A DNA stretch of 64,000 nt from Agapanthus africanus (taxonomy: Eukaryota; Streptophyta; Magnoliopsida; Asparagales; Amaryllidaceae). Both the position numbers and the translations under genes were made by a program. The stretch spans positions 139,891,988 to 139,955,987 of the forward strand of contig JASDDO010000001.1 in NCBI GenBank assembly GCA_030015575.1, given 5' to 3'. Positions 52,901 through 63,999 of the stretch are shown piece by piece. A model generated the notes under the pieces. That model ran no database searches and was not told where the DNA came from. It saw nothing but the letters and a program-made list of their open reading frames with translations. Position 1 is the first letter of the stretch. Each line of letters starts with the position of its first letter.

Positions 52901-55900
52901 AGAGAGAGAGAAGAAAACACTCAGCGTGCGCTCTTGCAAGAATAGATTGGTTATTATTTTATCTAATCAGGATGGCTCCCACTGCTTTTTATCAAATCTT
53001 CCTTCAAACCCTAAAAGGAAAGACTAGCCGGGATTAATTACAAACTACAAGTTCGCCAATCTTTCAGCCAGGCCAGTGTCGGTACTTTGAGGGAGGTCCC
53101 CCATGCTTTCGCACGAACCTAATTAATGTAAACCTCGTTTTCCCAGAGGCGTAACCTCGTTAACACCTTTCTAGACACCTACTTGATTGGCTAATTGTAA
53201 TGTGTAAAACTCTCCCAGGAGTAACTCTTACTCGCAGTGGGTATCGGGATCCAACTATCTCATAGAAGGTATGCAATCTCATTGCAAATTTCAACACTTG
53301 AAATTTCCGATAATTTTGCCCCTAGCGTCCTATGACCTTGACGGAGGCCAAACAACCCATAGTCCGCTAGTCAAGTTCAACCCGTCATTTCCTGATTGAA
53401 TTAAACCCACCCGCACGACCCTTGACGGAGGCCAAACAACGCCGTACGAATACCCTAATCCAATCGCATCATATGCTAGCAGATAAGCACTAGTTAGCTA
53501 CCGTACACTACGCCTTGACGGAGGCCAAACAACCGCAGCACGAATACTAACTAGTACGTATCTGAAATGACGGAGGGCTACGACAGGTTTTTCTGAAAAC
53601 CTATTGCGTAATGAACTTGATATCGTTGTAGAATCAAATGATTTTAAAATGGAGTGTTTTTGAGGCTTTTCTAGTTTTGCTAAAGGAGTCACTATTGGTG
53701 AAGGGATCGTCGGTCCTTTCCTCGTCGAATGAGCTGCGGGATATATCACATATATCACTGTGCAAAGCAAAAACACTTAAAAGCAATCAAAAGACAAACC
53801 GAGTGTGTAGCATCAGCCAGTTATTGCTAAAGGAGTCACTCCCGGTGAAGGGATCTCGGTCCTTTCCTCATCGAATAAGGTGCAGGATATATCATATATA
53901 CCGCTGTGCAAAGCAAGAACTGTAGCTACCTGTTTTGTTTTGAAATTCGATTCTACAACATCTTAGGTTTCTTTTATTTCATTAATCACATTAATGAAGT
54001 CCCATCATTTAAGTACCTAAACATCACAGATAAATACGACGTACGCTTATGCCATCCGCATTCGCCTCGATGTCCCCTCATGCACCGTTAGGTTAGGTAA
54101 CTAACGGCAGAGCGGGGCAGGGCTAGCGTGAGTGTAAAACATAAGTAACGCCTATATAATATATCATATATACTATATACAGTATCTATCACAGAACATA
54201 TCACATGATCACATCACAGATATCGCAGCAGAAGAATCATATGAAATATTGGATATACTAGGACGTCCGTGTTTTCAATACGAGCCAGTATAAAACACGG
54301 ATTCCACGGTCGCGATGAATAGCCAAACCCACACCCCTAGACCCCTACGAGAGCGGCAAGTAACCCTACCAATTCTAGAGTTAGGAGACCCGGACTCGAC
54401 TCCTCGAGTTGGTCTCCCACTGGACTCCAGAACCCGGTTACTTATGCCCTCCTCCTTAGGTCTATCCTAGTGCGGAAAAGTAAATAATATACAAAAGGTG
54501 ACAACTTCCGCAACCTGGAAGTGCCCCAATAAAAGAATATTACATACAAGTTTTTACATGAATGAAAATGAAAAACACTCATCTCATATAAAAACCCCCG
54601 GCTATTCAAACACGACGATCCAATATAACATATCCAGCAACACATAACATCACATGTCATCAACGTAAGTAAATATGCGCATCCCAATTGTCGTTGACAT
54701 ATAGCAACGAAACCGGCGATATCACATATTACACTTACGGTCATAAAAAAGAAAGTGTAAAACTACAACAGTTGGAATCCGCAACCTCTTTAGACATCGC
54801 ATGCCTAAACCAATGAATTCCTTAGACATCACATGCCTAACAATTATAAACCCCGCATTTTAGTCTCAAAATCGAAAACACTTTTCAATATAAAGTCGGG
54901 TAATTCAACAAGATTCCCGACATTCTGATCGAATGCTTGTCGCAAACTTTAGTAGGCGGCTGCACCCCCGACGCCGTCGACCAAGTGCACCAAGGCGGAA
55001 CACCGCTACCGCGAACACCCGAACGGATGCTTTCGGCGACGGGGTTCTCCTACAGTCACTTAGTCGGGGCTATGGGGTGAGGCTGTCTATTAAGTTTACC
55101 CGGCGAGTATCCGCGTACGCTACGTGATTGCGACGGACTTTTGATCACATCAAAATTCCGTGGCAACCGATCAAGTGAGACTAAACTGCTATGTTTATAA
55201 CATTCATTCAGTTATCTCATAACTACTTGTGAATTCCAATTATTGTATCACATTCCGGATAAATAGAAAATGTTAAACTTTTCGATCAAACAGTCGAACA
55301 CCCAAGTTTTCCCGATATAGATCAACACATGAAATAAGTCTAACAACATTCAGTTCATGCCTCAGTACCAACGGTCCAGCCGTAGAAGGGTCAAGCCAAC
55401 GCCTCACATGTGGCACGCCGTACTGCCCCAAACCCGAAGGTTCAAAGGGCAGTTCAAGACGGTCACATAATCGAGTTAAGGTTTGTTGTCTTCTAGAGGG
55501 ACCATCGCGTTACTTGCACTACTTAGAACGTCTTTAAACCATGGAAAAATCCAACAATTGGAAATTTCCCGGCAGGGGAAAAAGTGCGTATTTATATCCG
55601 GTCGAACTTTTTAACATATTCAAAAATTATCCGGAAAGCCACACAGACAAAATTTGATAATCCGATCGAACATTCGAATCCCCAAAACAACTCAGAAAAT
55701 TCAACTCTTGAAAAAATATTAAAAATTCCCAGGAAAACCAGCACTGCATATTATGAATTACTGTGCAAAATTGGATGCCACAAAAGACAAAACGGCCGCG
55801 GATCCGCCGCACGAGCCATGCTCGTGCCGCGGAACCGCGGCGCATTGATGGAATTAGGCACACGAATTTTACAGTATCCCTTAGAATTTCCTGCTGATTT

Positions 55901-56026
55901 TTCTGCATATTTTTAATATGGAAAAATCCCAGAATTTAGAAAAAGTCCAGAGAGCATGTTTGGTTTAGGGCTTCGGGTTCGTTCGGGTTTCAAACGTCGT
56001 CTACGCATCGCCTAAGGCTCTAGCTA
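52901..56026 (-). other. Copia-C leader
   Basis: About 3.1 kb, noncoding. It aligns with the Copia-A leader over 52900-54620 and near 55550-56026. The interval 54650-55540 has no counterpart in Copia-A. It contains the hairpin trio (53329-53543), the duplicated block (53670-53925) and the GC hairpin. Confidence 0.75.
55796..55840 (-). other. GC-rich leader hairpin of Copia-C
   Basis: Arms 55796-55815 and 55821-55840 pair at 18 of 20 positions around CCATG. The outer half is CCGCGGATCCGC opposite CGCGGAACCGCGG and the inner half GCACGAG/CTCGTGC pairs perfectly. It lies about 187 bases from the primer site. Confidence 0.8.
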
Positions 56027-56039
56027 GGCTCTGATACCA
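56027..56039 (-). promoter_or_regulatory. Primer binding site of Copia-C
   Basis: The minus strand reads TGGTATCAGAGCC one base after the 5' LTR, an exact initiator tRNA-Met type site. Confidence 0.92.
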
Positions 56040-56040
56040 C

Positions 56041-58264
56041 TGTAGGGTTCCTAGGCACCCCTAGGAGGTCTCACAAGGCATCAACCATGCCAATTTCAAA
56101 TTTTACGGCTGCCGAGAAACCCTAATACGGATCGTTGGCTAGATTTTTAGGCGACAAAGCAAACTAGTTAACACTTAACTACGAGAATACGGAAATACAA
56201 ACTTTGTAGATCCGGTCCTCCACCTCCAAGGCTCCGTGATGAAGTCCTCTCCGCTGTCCAAATCAAATCCCGGGCTCTAGCGTCGGCTTCATCGGAGAAA
56301 GAGCGGGCTAGGTCGTCGACGATGTGCCGAAGATGATCTACGTCGAGGCATCGCCAGATCAAGCTCCAACTTCACCAAGTCTAGAAAACTTGTGAAGGAA
56401 ACACACTCTACTACTTGGCAAGAGGTAGAGCATGAAGAAATAGGATGTGGGTTCACTTTAGAATTGGATTTCTCACCCTTTTTCATCAATCACCATTGAT
56501 GAAGAAAGGTTTTCTTCAACTTGAAGAAGAAGAAGAAGATGATGATGAAAGATAATAGAATTATGATAAGTTAATTAGAATTGAAAAGAAAAATGAATCC
56601 TTATCATAATTCCAACCATAGTTAGGTGTAGAGAATAGACTAGGGTTAGTGAATGGTTAGGTTAAGGAGATGAAGACAAAATGGTCAAAGTTGAATGAAG
56701 CTTCAAGAAACTTCATGAATCAATCCAACCATTTTGTTTTCTTCTCTCTTTATTAATCCAAGATAAATAGATAAATGAATGGATAAATAAATAAAAACCT
56801 AACCATATACTTAACCATAGGTTTAATTCTTTACACTTAACCAAATAAGCATGTATCATCAAACATGATACAATCATGTGCATAAAAGTATATCACATAT
56901 ACAACTTGCACAATTCAAGTGAGAAAATCCATTTAAAGTGAACCAATACTAGTCAATGTAAAGCAATATATCAAATATATAATTATACATTAAATCATTA
57001 AATCAACACTTGATTCAATGATCCGGTCATGTTAAACATAACCGACTAGTATTCAATGTATCGACTTATCGAATCAACGCTTGAATCGATAACTAGGTTA
57101 TATCGCATACAACCATTCGATACATTCATCCCGAGAATAGAATACGGTATCACATACACGCATTATTCTCGGTCCCGCACATATCTCATATGCGCTCCTA
57201 TTTCGTTTCGCTTGAGCCAGGAAACCTCTGTGTAGGACTCTAAAGACTCGTCAATACGCCGGCAGCAGGTGATGATCATATCAAGCACCCACAAGCCGCA
57301 AGTGGTCTGCTAAACGTAACGGCCACCCGGGTATTGAGCGATCAGAAGATCGATGAGCAAGCCCGCTCACACTCCTGTGAGTCCAACCAGTAACACTTAC
57401 CGTACAGTCCGGTCTCGTCGTCTGATATGTCGCATATCTTGCCTAGGGGTGGTAAACGTCAGACCCCAATAGCTCGATAAGTCATGTCGATATGAGGTCT
57501 ATAACAGTTCGAGAAACTATAGGTAACACTTACCAGTAAATCTCAGCAACCCTGGCCAGGGATTTCCGGTTATAGCCAATCGAACACAACGCAATATCAA
57601 CTCCCTATACCGGGAGAGACGAATCCCCTCCTATCGCTCATTGCCTCCATGTGACTCGGGACTGTACCCAAAAACCACCGTTTTGCACACCCTCTTGGAC
57701 GTGGTAAGATGGAAATCAAAGCACAGTGGGAACCACACAAGACTCTATGACGATCTCGGGTCAACAGACTACTCTGTACCAGTGTCACCAGAGAACTGCC
57801 ATCTGACGTAAGGTATAAAACCACCTGGGAGTTCTCGGCGAGTCCGTCCAGTGTACCCAGTCTCCACTGAGCACCCGTATATCATCACTGATGTCAAACA
57901 CCAATGGATATGGGATCATCCATCGCCCATCTGTATGGGTCGAGAAGGTATACGCTAGTCTACTCTGGTATATCGATGCCCCGTCTCGATACACCCACGA
58001 CTAGGGACTTTGAAGGATGTACTTATAAACTACCATGTCCCCACTAGTATGATCCGCATCATAGTCCAGGTAGTCAAGTACACATCCTAAGGGCTTTTCC
58101 AACATGTAACAGAGAGACAATCAGTGTATACGTTAAGGTAAAGAGTAACCAGATAGCATACTATCATGTCGAGCAAGAAAGTCCTCCCTATATATGTCCC
58201 AGCATCCACTACAATATACATCCTATGTATAGTAATGGCCTCTAGGGCATACATATAACTAACA
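56041..58264 (-). repeat. Copia-C 5' LTR
   Basis: 2224 bases, the same length as the 3' copy and without visible gaps between them. Confidence 0.97.
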
Positions 58265-58735
58265 GATCTCATGCAGGTATTTTCTCCTTACAAGGTCGAG
58301 AGGACCTTGCAAGTGTGCATAAATTTTTTTACGAGTCCGCGCTCTTGTGGGTTTTCACAAACTCGCCGGCAGTCCTACTGTTTTTACTCACGGAGCCCTT
58401 TCGGGTTTTCATCCGTGCCCATTTCTCTTGTGGACGTACCGTTTATTTATTTATTTACGGTGGGACTTCGCCAACCGGAGTAGCTGTGGAGCCAGAGGGA
58501 CTTAGGTTGCAATCCTCGCTGCTAGGACTTGTGGACCTGGTTTCCACTATTGCCAAGTTTTGAGGAGGCGTATTTAATTTAAGGACATCTCGGTCCATAG
58601 CTAGTTTAAGGACGTTGCGGTCCGTTGGGATTTTGAGGCGAGGTTTCGCTGGATATTACTTATAGAGTTTGGACTCAGGAAGACAGCGAGCGAACATGAG
58701 CGTCGTCATCCATCATAAACCTGAGCCATGACTTG
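58265..58735. other. Gypsy-Y downstream noncoding region, right part
   Basis: It resumes the interrupted hairpin, adds CTTACAAGGTC/GACCTTGCAAG (58288-58314), one CCCTTTCGGG unit and two AGTTTAAGGACG-type units, then meets the pol end. The order is the same as in Gypsy-Z at 28240-28802. Confidence 0.85.
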
Positions 58736-61148
58736 TCAAGTGTAGTATTTCATAAGGAACCAGCCGTTTATTGGCCGGAAGGGTCTTTCGCCATGCATAT
58801 CCATGAGCAAGTAGGCCCCATCTAGGTAGATCTTGTCTATGATATACGGGCCCTTATAGTTCGGCTCGAATTTCCCCCGTTTAGGACGATTGGGCATCAT
58901 AGGTCTTTTTACGACTAGCATGAGTTCGCCTTGGTGGAATGTTCTCAGCCTAGTCAATCTTTCGTAAGAGCGCGTCATCCTTGCTTTGTAAACTTCTAGG
59001 TTTTGCTGTACCATGAGATGAGTTTCATCAAGGGCATTTAGCTCCTCAAGCCGAAGATGGTCATTTTCGTCATCCGTCGGTTCGTACCGAACCGCCACTC
59101 ATAGAGAGGGTAGCACTATCTTTAAGGGAAGTACCGCTTTCGTGCCGAATACTAACGCAAATGGCGTTGTGTTCATGGCCTTCTTAAATGTGGTCCGATA
59201 GGCCCAGAGAGCTTCATGCGATCTCTCGTGCCAGTCCTTATTATTTCTGGACACCGTTTTCTTTATGATTTTTGTCAATGTCTTGTTGAAAGCCTCAACT
59301 AGCCCATTAGCTCAGGGATTATAGACCGAAGAGTATCTCCAATCTATTTTATGTTACCGTGCGAAGCGGCTGATCTTATGGCTTCTGTAGGCCGGTCCAT
59401 TATCCAAGATGATCCATCGCGAAGTGCCGAACCGGTAGATGACATGTGTCTTGAAGAAATGGGGGATGTTCTCCGTCTTCATCGCTCTTAGCGGTGTTGC
59501 TTCTGCCTACTTAGAGAAATAATCGGTTGTTACCAATATGAACCGATGTCCTTTAGATGATGTTGGTTCGATGGGCCCAATTATAGCGGTTCCCCACATT
59601 TCGAATGGCCAGCTAGCCAATGTTGGGTGTAACGGATTCGGATGTTGGTGGATGAAGTCGCCATGAATTTGGCATGAGTGACATTGCTTCGCATATTCGA
59701 GGCAGTCCTGAAAATCGTGGGCCAATAGTAACCCATTCTTTTGATCTTCTGCTTCATATTTGGCCCGACTTGATGAGAACCGTAGAGTCCGTCATGAGTT
59801 TCTTGGACGACTCTCCTTGCTTCTTCTGGCCCCAGACACCTTAACCACAAACAATCGAACGATCTCTTATATAGAGTACCATTGATGAAGGCGAAACACA
59901 GAGCTCGCTTCATGAGCTGATGTCTTGATGATGCGTTTTTGGGCGTTCGATGGGATTTGAAGTATTCTATGAAGACTTCTCTCCAATCCTTTGCCTTTTC
60001 TTCATCCTCTAGTTGGAAGGCCTCCTGTTCGGTTGCTTCCTCTCCTTTAGACTTCTTCGAAGATATCTCTGATGGTGTGAGAATCCGGCAGCTTTGCATA
60101 GTGATCCTTACGTCATCGAGGTTTTCGTCGGCCAGTTCCTTAGCGAGCTTGGCTAACGCATCCGCCTTGCTACTTTCCACACGCGGTATACTTTCCAGGG
60201 TGTAGGAGGGGATTTGGGTCAGCAATTGCTGCACTCTCTCACCATATTTTACCAACTCAGGTTTACATGTCTGATAGTCGCCATTTACTTGGCTGACGAA
60301 CAGTTGGGAGTCTCCATATATGAGGAGATTTTCGATCCCCATGTTGACAGCAATCTCGAGACCTGCTATCAAAGCTTCATACTCAGCCTCATTGTTTGTT
60401 CTTGGCTCTGTTAAGGAAAGGGTAAAATGCATTATCCCTCCTTGTGGAGTTACGAAGATAAGGCCCACCCCGGCTTTAATCATGGGGGTGTTTTGCTTTC
60501 TCTTCTTCAAGGAAGACGATCCATCGAAGTAAAGTTCTCATCGGGTATCACTCCCTTCTTTCTACCCGTCGATTGTGTCAAACGCGTGTTCGTCCGAAAA
60601 TTCCCAATTTAATGGAGAGTCGGTGGGTATCGGATGCTCAGCGAGAAATTCGGCGATGGCGTGGCCTTTTATTGCCTTGAGGGATCGATATACTATCGAG
60701 AACTCCATCAAGAGGATGGCCCATTTGGCAAGCTTTCCCGTTAATATGGCTCTCGACATCAAATACTTGAGAGAATCCACCTTTGATATGAGATGGAATT
60801 CATGTGCCAGAGCATAATGTCGGATCTTCGTTACCACGAAGATCAGTTCCAAGCAATGCTTTTCGATGGAGGAGTAGTTGTTTTCTGCCCCAAGAAGAAC
60901 TCGACTCAAATAATAGAGAGCTCTCTCCTTCCCTTGGTCATTCTCTTATGCCCATAGCACGCCTAAATAACCTTCAAGGGCTGTCGTGTATAGGATGGAA
61001 GTTTTCCCTTGACTGGAGCGGTCAGTACCAGCGGGTTCTGCAGATATTGCTTGATTTCGTCCAGTGTGCTTTGGCATTTACGATCCCAAACGAATGGGGT
61101 CCCCTTCTTCATTAGATGGTTGTAGGTACGGCACTTACCGGAAAGGTT
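58736..61148 (-). pseudogene. Gypsy-Y pol, C-terminal part only
   Basis: This is homologous to the last half of Gypsy-Z Pol. From right to left it has the RT/RNase H boundary, gypsy RNase H (60909-60562), the second RNase H with YFDGSSS, NNEAEYEALI and YGDSQLF (60540-60100), an integrase zinc region and integrase to the natural C terminus at 58736. Stops lie near 60560 and 60540, several between 59100 and 59500, and a frameshift near 59720. The sequence stops abruptly at 61148 inside the connection of RT to RNase H. No RT palm and no protease follow. Confidence 0.92.
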
Positions 61149-62081
61149 GACTTGGAGTTTGATACCTGTTTAGGCATCAGTATCGCTACAACTGGGATAT
61201 TTCTAGGAGCGACTCATCATCTACCTTGAGAGGACTCGAAATTTGATACCGATTTAGGTATCAGCATCGCTACAACTGGGATAGTGCCAGGAGCGAATCA
61301 TCATTTGCCCCTGTCGATTTGAACAAAGGAGGATTAGTAGACAGGGTTTGGATTTTGTCGACTAAGACTTTGACTTTATGAGCTATAAGAGTCTCATAAG
61401 GGGTTTTCTCCCTACTAGTCGTGAGGATCTCGTAGGCGTATTTTCTCCTTAAGAATCATGGCGATTCCTAAGTGATGTCTTCTCTTGTAAGTCGTAAGGA
61501 TCTTCTAAGAGTGGTTTCTCCGTATAAGTCGAGAGGACCTACAAGTGTTATTCATCATATGGGGACATTTCTTGCCATTTGTAGAACTTGGCAAAGAAAT
61601 ATTTATTCGTGCCCATAGATTGTATACAAGGGTCAATATAGACCGCCTGTAAGGCAATTTAAGAGATATGACGGCTTAAGAACGGGTCTAGATCCCTATA
61701 ACTTAAGGCTTTTGAATCCTATGAGCCGTGAGGGTCTCACAGAGGGATTCTCCTCACGAGTCGTGGGGATCTAGTAAGTGTATTTAACGAGGTTGAGCCC
61801 TTCCGGATTTTCACAAGCTCGCCAGCATTCCTGCTGTTTTTACTCACGGTGCCCTTTCTTGTTTTCAGCCGTGCCCATCTTGCTTATGGACGTACCATTT
61901 TTTTATTTTATTTATTTTTTGACAAGATTGCGCCCTTCCGGGTTTTCACAAGCTCGCCGGCAGTCATGCTGTTATTACTCACGGCGCCCTTTCGGGTTTT
62001 CATCCGTGCCTATTTTGCTTGTTTTTTTGGTTTTTTTTAGCGGGGTATTCCACTAAATTGTAGGACCTGTTTGTAGGCCCC
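61149..62081. repeat. Second copy of the downstream noncoding module inside the coding region of Gypsy-Y
   Basis: The conserved phrase (61170-61310, two copies), hairpin cassettes (61325-61560, 61676-61790) and CCCTTTCGGG units (61782-62030) stand in the same order and orientation as at 27660-28600. This block occupies the place where protease and reverse transcriptase should lie. Confidence 0.85.
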
Positions 62082-63999
62082 TTAATATCCTTCCTGTCCT
62101 TTGAGAAGATAGGACCATTCTACATAAAGATTCTTCCGCCAGTGAGAAATATACCCCCTGTGTATATCTCGGGGGGAACGAGTGCCTACACCGTCGCTAT
62201 TTTGGCGACAGGTTGCTTCAGAGCCGCTTATTTTTGTTGAGCATAGGCGACAAATGCCATCTTGCCTCCGCTTTTCACTCGTCATCATCGGATGAGAAAG
62301 AGTCTTGGCCCATTTGATCCAATCGAGCCATTTTATCCATGAGTTCTTGGAAGGTCGGGAAGCCTTTAAATTTGGGTCAAGTATGGCTATGAGAATTCCC
62401 ATGGCTGAAACTTCATCGATGCGTTGCTCGCATTTGATCAGAGATTTCGCCATCGGGTAACATATTGAACCCAAGTCTCATTTGGTCTAACCCTTTCATT
62501 GACCAGTGCCGTCACGGTAGTATATTTGTTCTCATTAGCGAATCCCTGACAGAAGAGCATATCCATTTCGTCAAAGCTCTTCACGAAATCATTTCGGAGT
62601 TCTGCATAGCATTCGAAGGTGATGCCTACCAGAACGCTGACAAACTGTCAGAGGAGTAGTATGTTATTCTCTCCAGTGTTACCGCACATAAATCGCGCGA
62701 TGTAATGGTGAGGATTCTCGACTCCTTTGTATATATGGAGTCGGAAGTATGCATTCTGGCAGGGACTGTATTTAATCGTAGCACGCCAGATACGGTCAAC
62801 CAGTCTTGATTGGCCTATTTGATGTTTCACTGGCATAGTGAGTTTTGACTTGCTGAGCGATATATGTGTCCAGCTTTTCTTTTAGGAATTATTTCCTCCT
62901 CAGCCGTTGATGAGGTTTGTAGAGAATTTGAAATTTCATCCTTATCTTTAAGACCGACTACCGGCGGTTCATCTGCCAGTGGTTCCGATTGAACCATCAT
63001 TCCAGCCATATTCTGAATCAGAAGGGTCATCTGGCTCATTTTAGTGGAGATTTCTGTCGCTTCTTCGTCTCTCTTTTTCAGAGCGCGCTTTAGGAAATCA
63101 ATATCCGACTCCTTCTCTACTCTTTCTTCGGGTGCGTCCTTGGGATTTTCCTTAGGCGGTGGATTAGCGTTTGCTGCCGCCTGAGCGAGTATCTCCTGCA
63201 GCTTTCACATTGCAGTTGAACTTTTGTCAGGGACCGAGTTTGAGCTCGGTGACTAGTAGAAGCTCGAACTTCGTCTTTGTAATTCACCACATAGACTATG
63301 TAAACTACCATGCCCCCAGTCTTAGGGTGTTTGGAGTTTGCTTCGGGCACTTAAGCTTTATTAGGCCTCTCTTTTTTGTGAAAAGTTGCTTTGGTTTTGG
63401 GAGGAACCGCTGTATCAGGATCCTTCTTGGGATGAATCCCCTTGTATTTGAAAAGGGATTTGTTAGAATTTGGCTGACGTTCAGAGGAAGAGCCGCAGAC
63501 GATGATTGAGTCCTTCACCTGTTTCCACACCTTATATATAGATGAGGAAAGTTGTTATACCAAGCGAACTGGTTTCTACTCTCGTGGGATCTCCATGGGC
63601 TATGGAAATTTCTTCAATATTGCGGTAGGAGAATTTTGTCTGAACCTTTGCAACAGTTTGAAGCTGCTCCTGGTTGGAACAACAACATTCACCACTGGGG
63701 TTGGAACAGGACCATACAAAGAACTGCCCCTAGCTCATTTTGTATGATGCCGATATCAACATCAACCATTTCTTACGCCCGGGATTTGATTAGCCTCAGG
63801 ATTTTACCGAGCCTGCCCCCTGTTTCCTTTGAGAGCTTGAATATTCTGCCCCCTGCATCGACCTTGGTCCTTGGCAGGTTCCAGTTGTTTGAGGACTGAT
63901 TCCGTCGGCAAACCTGCAGCTTGGGGAACCAGCCTGTGGAAGACAGACTTCCTCTGGGCTTCCTCCATCGGTGTTGAGGCACCGAGGATGGAAGTTGGG
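62082..63999 (-). pseudogene. Gypsy-Y gag remnant, extends past the window
   Basis: Pieces in several frames match Gypsy-Z Gag: KCEQRIDEVSAMGI (near 62420), LHIYKGVENPHHYIARF (near 62740), MTLLIQNMAGMMVQSEP (near 63020), YKVWKQVKDSII (near 63510) and KSVFHRL (near 63940). Frameshifts are frequent. The N terminus, primer site and 5' LTR should follow to the right. Confidence 0.85.

Larger units (their letters stand above)
47869..58264 (-). mobile_element. Copia-C, complete but coding-dead Ty1/copia element
   Basis: LTRs are 47869-50092 and 56041-58264, both 2224 bases, about 98% identical (roughly 40-45 differences counted by eye). Target duplication is GATCC (47864-47868) and GATCT (58265-58269). 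It sits in a hairpin of the Gypsy-Y noncoding region. Terminal TG...CA, polypurine tract and primer site are all good, yet the internal coding region is heavily mutated. Confidence 0.95.

Noticed and set aside
54933-55127. Short Arg-rich frame in the Copia-C leader, and others such as 55584-55916 and 63171-63509
   Set aside because: These are short, unconserved between elements, and lie in leaders or opposite decayed gag. No family resemblance was seen.
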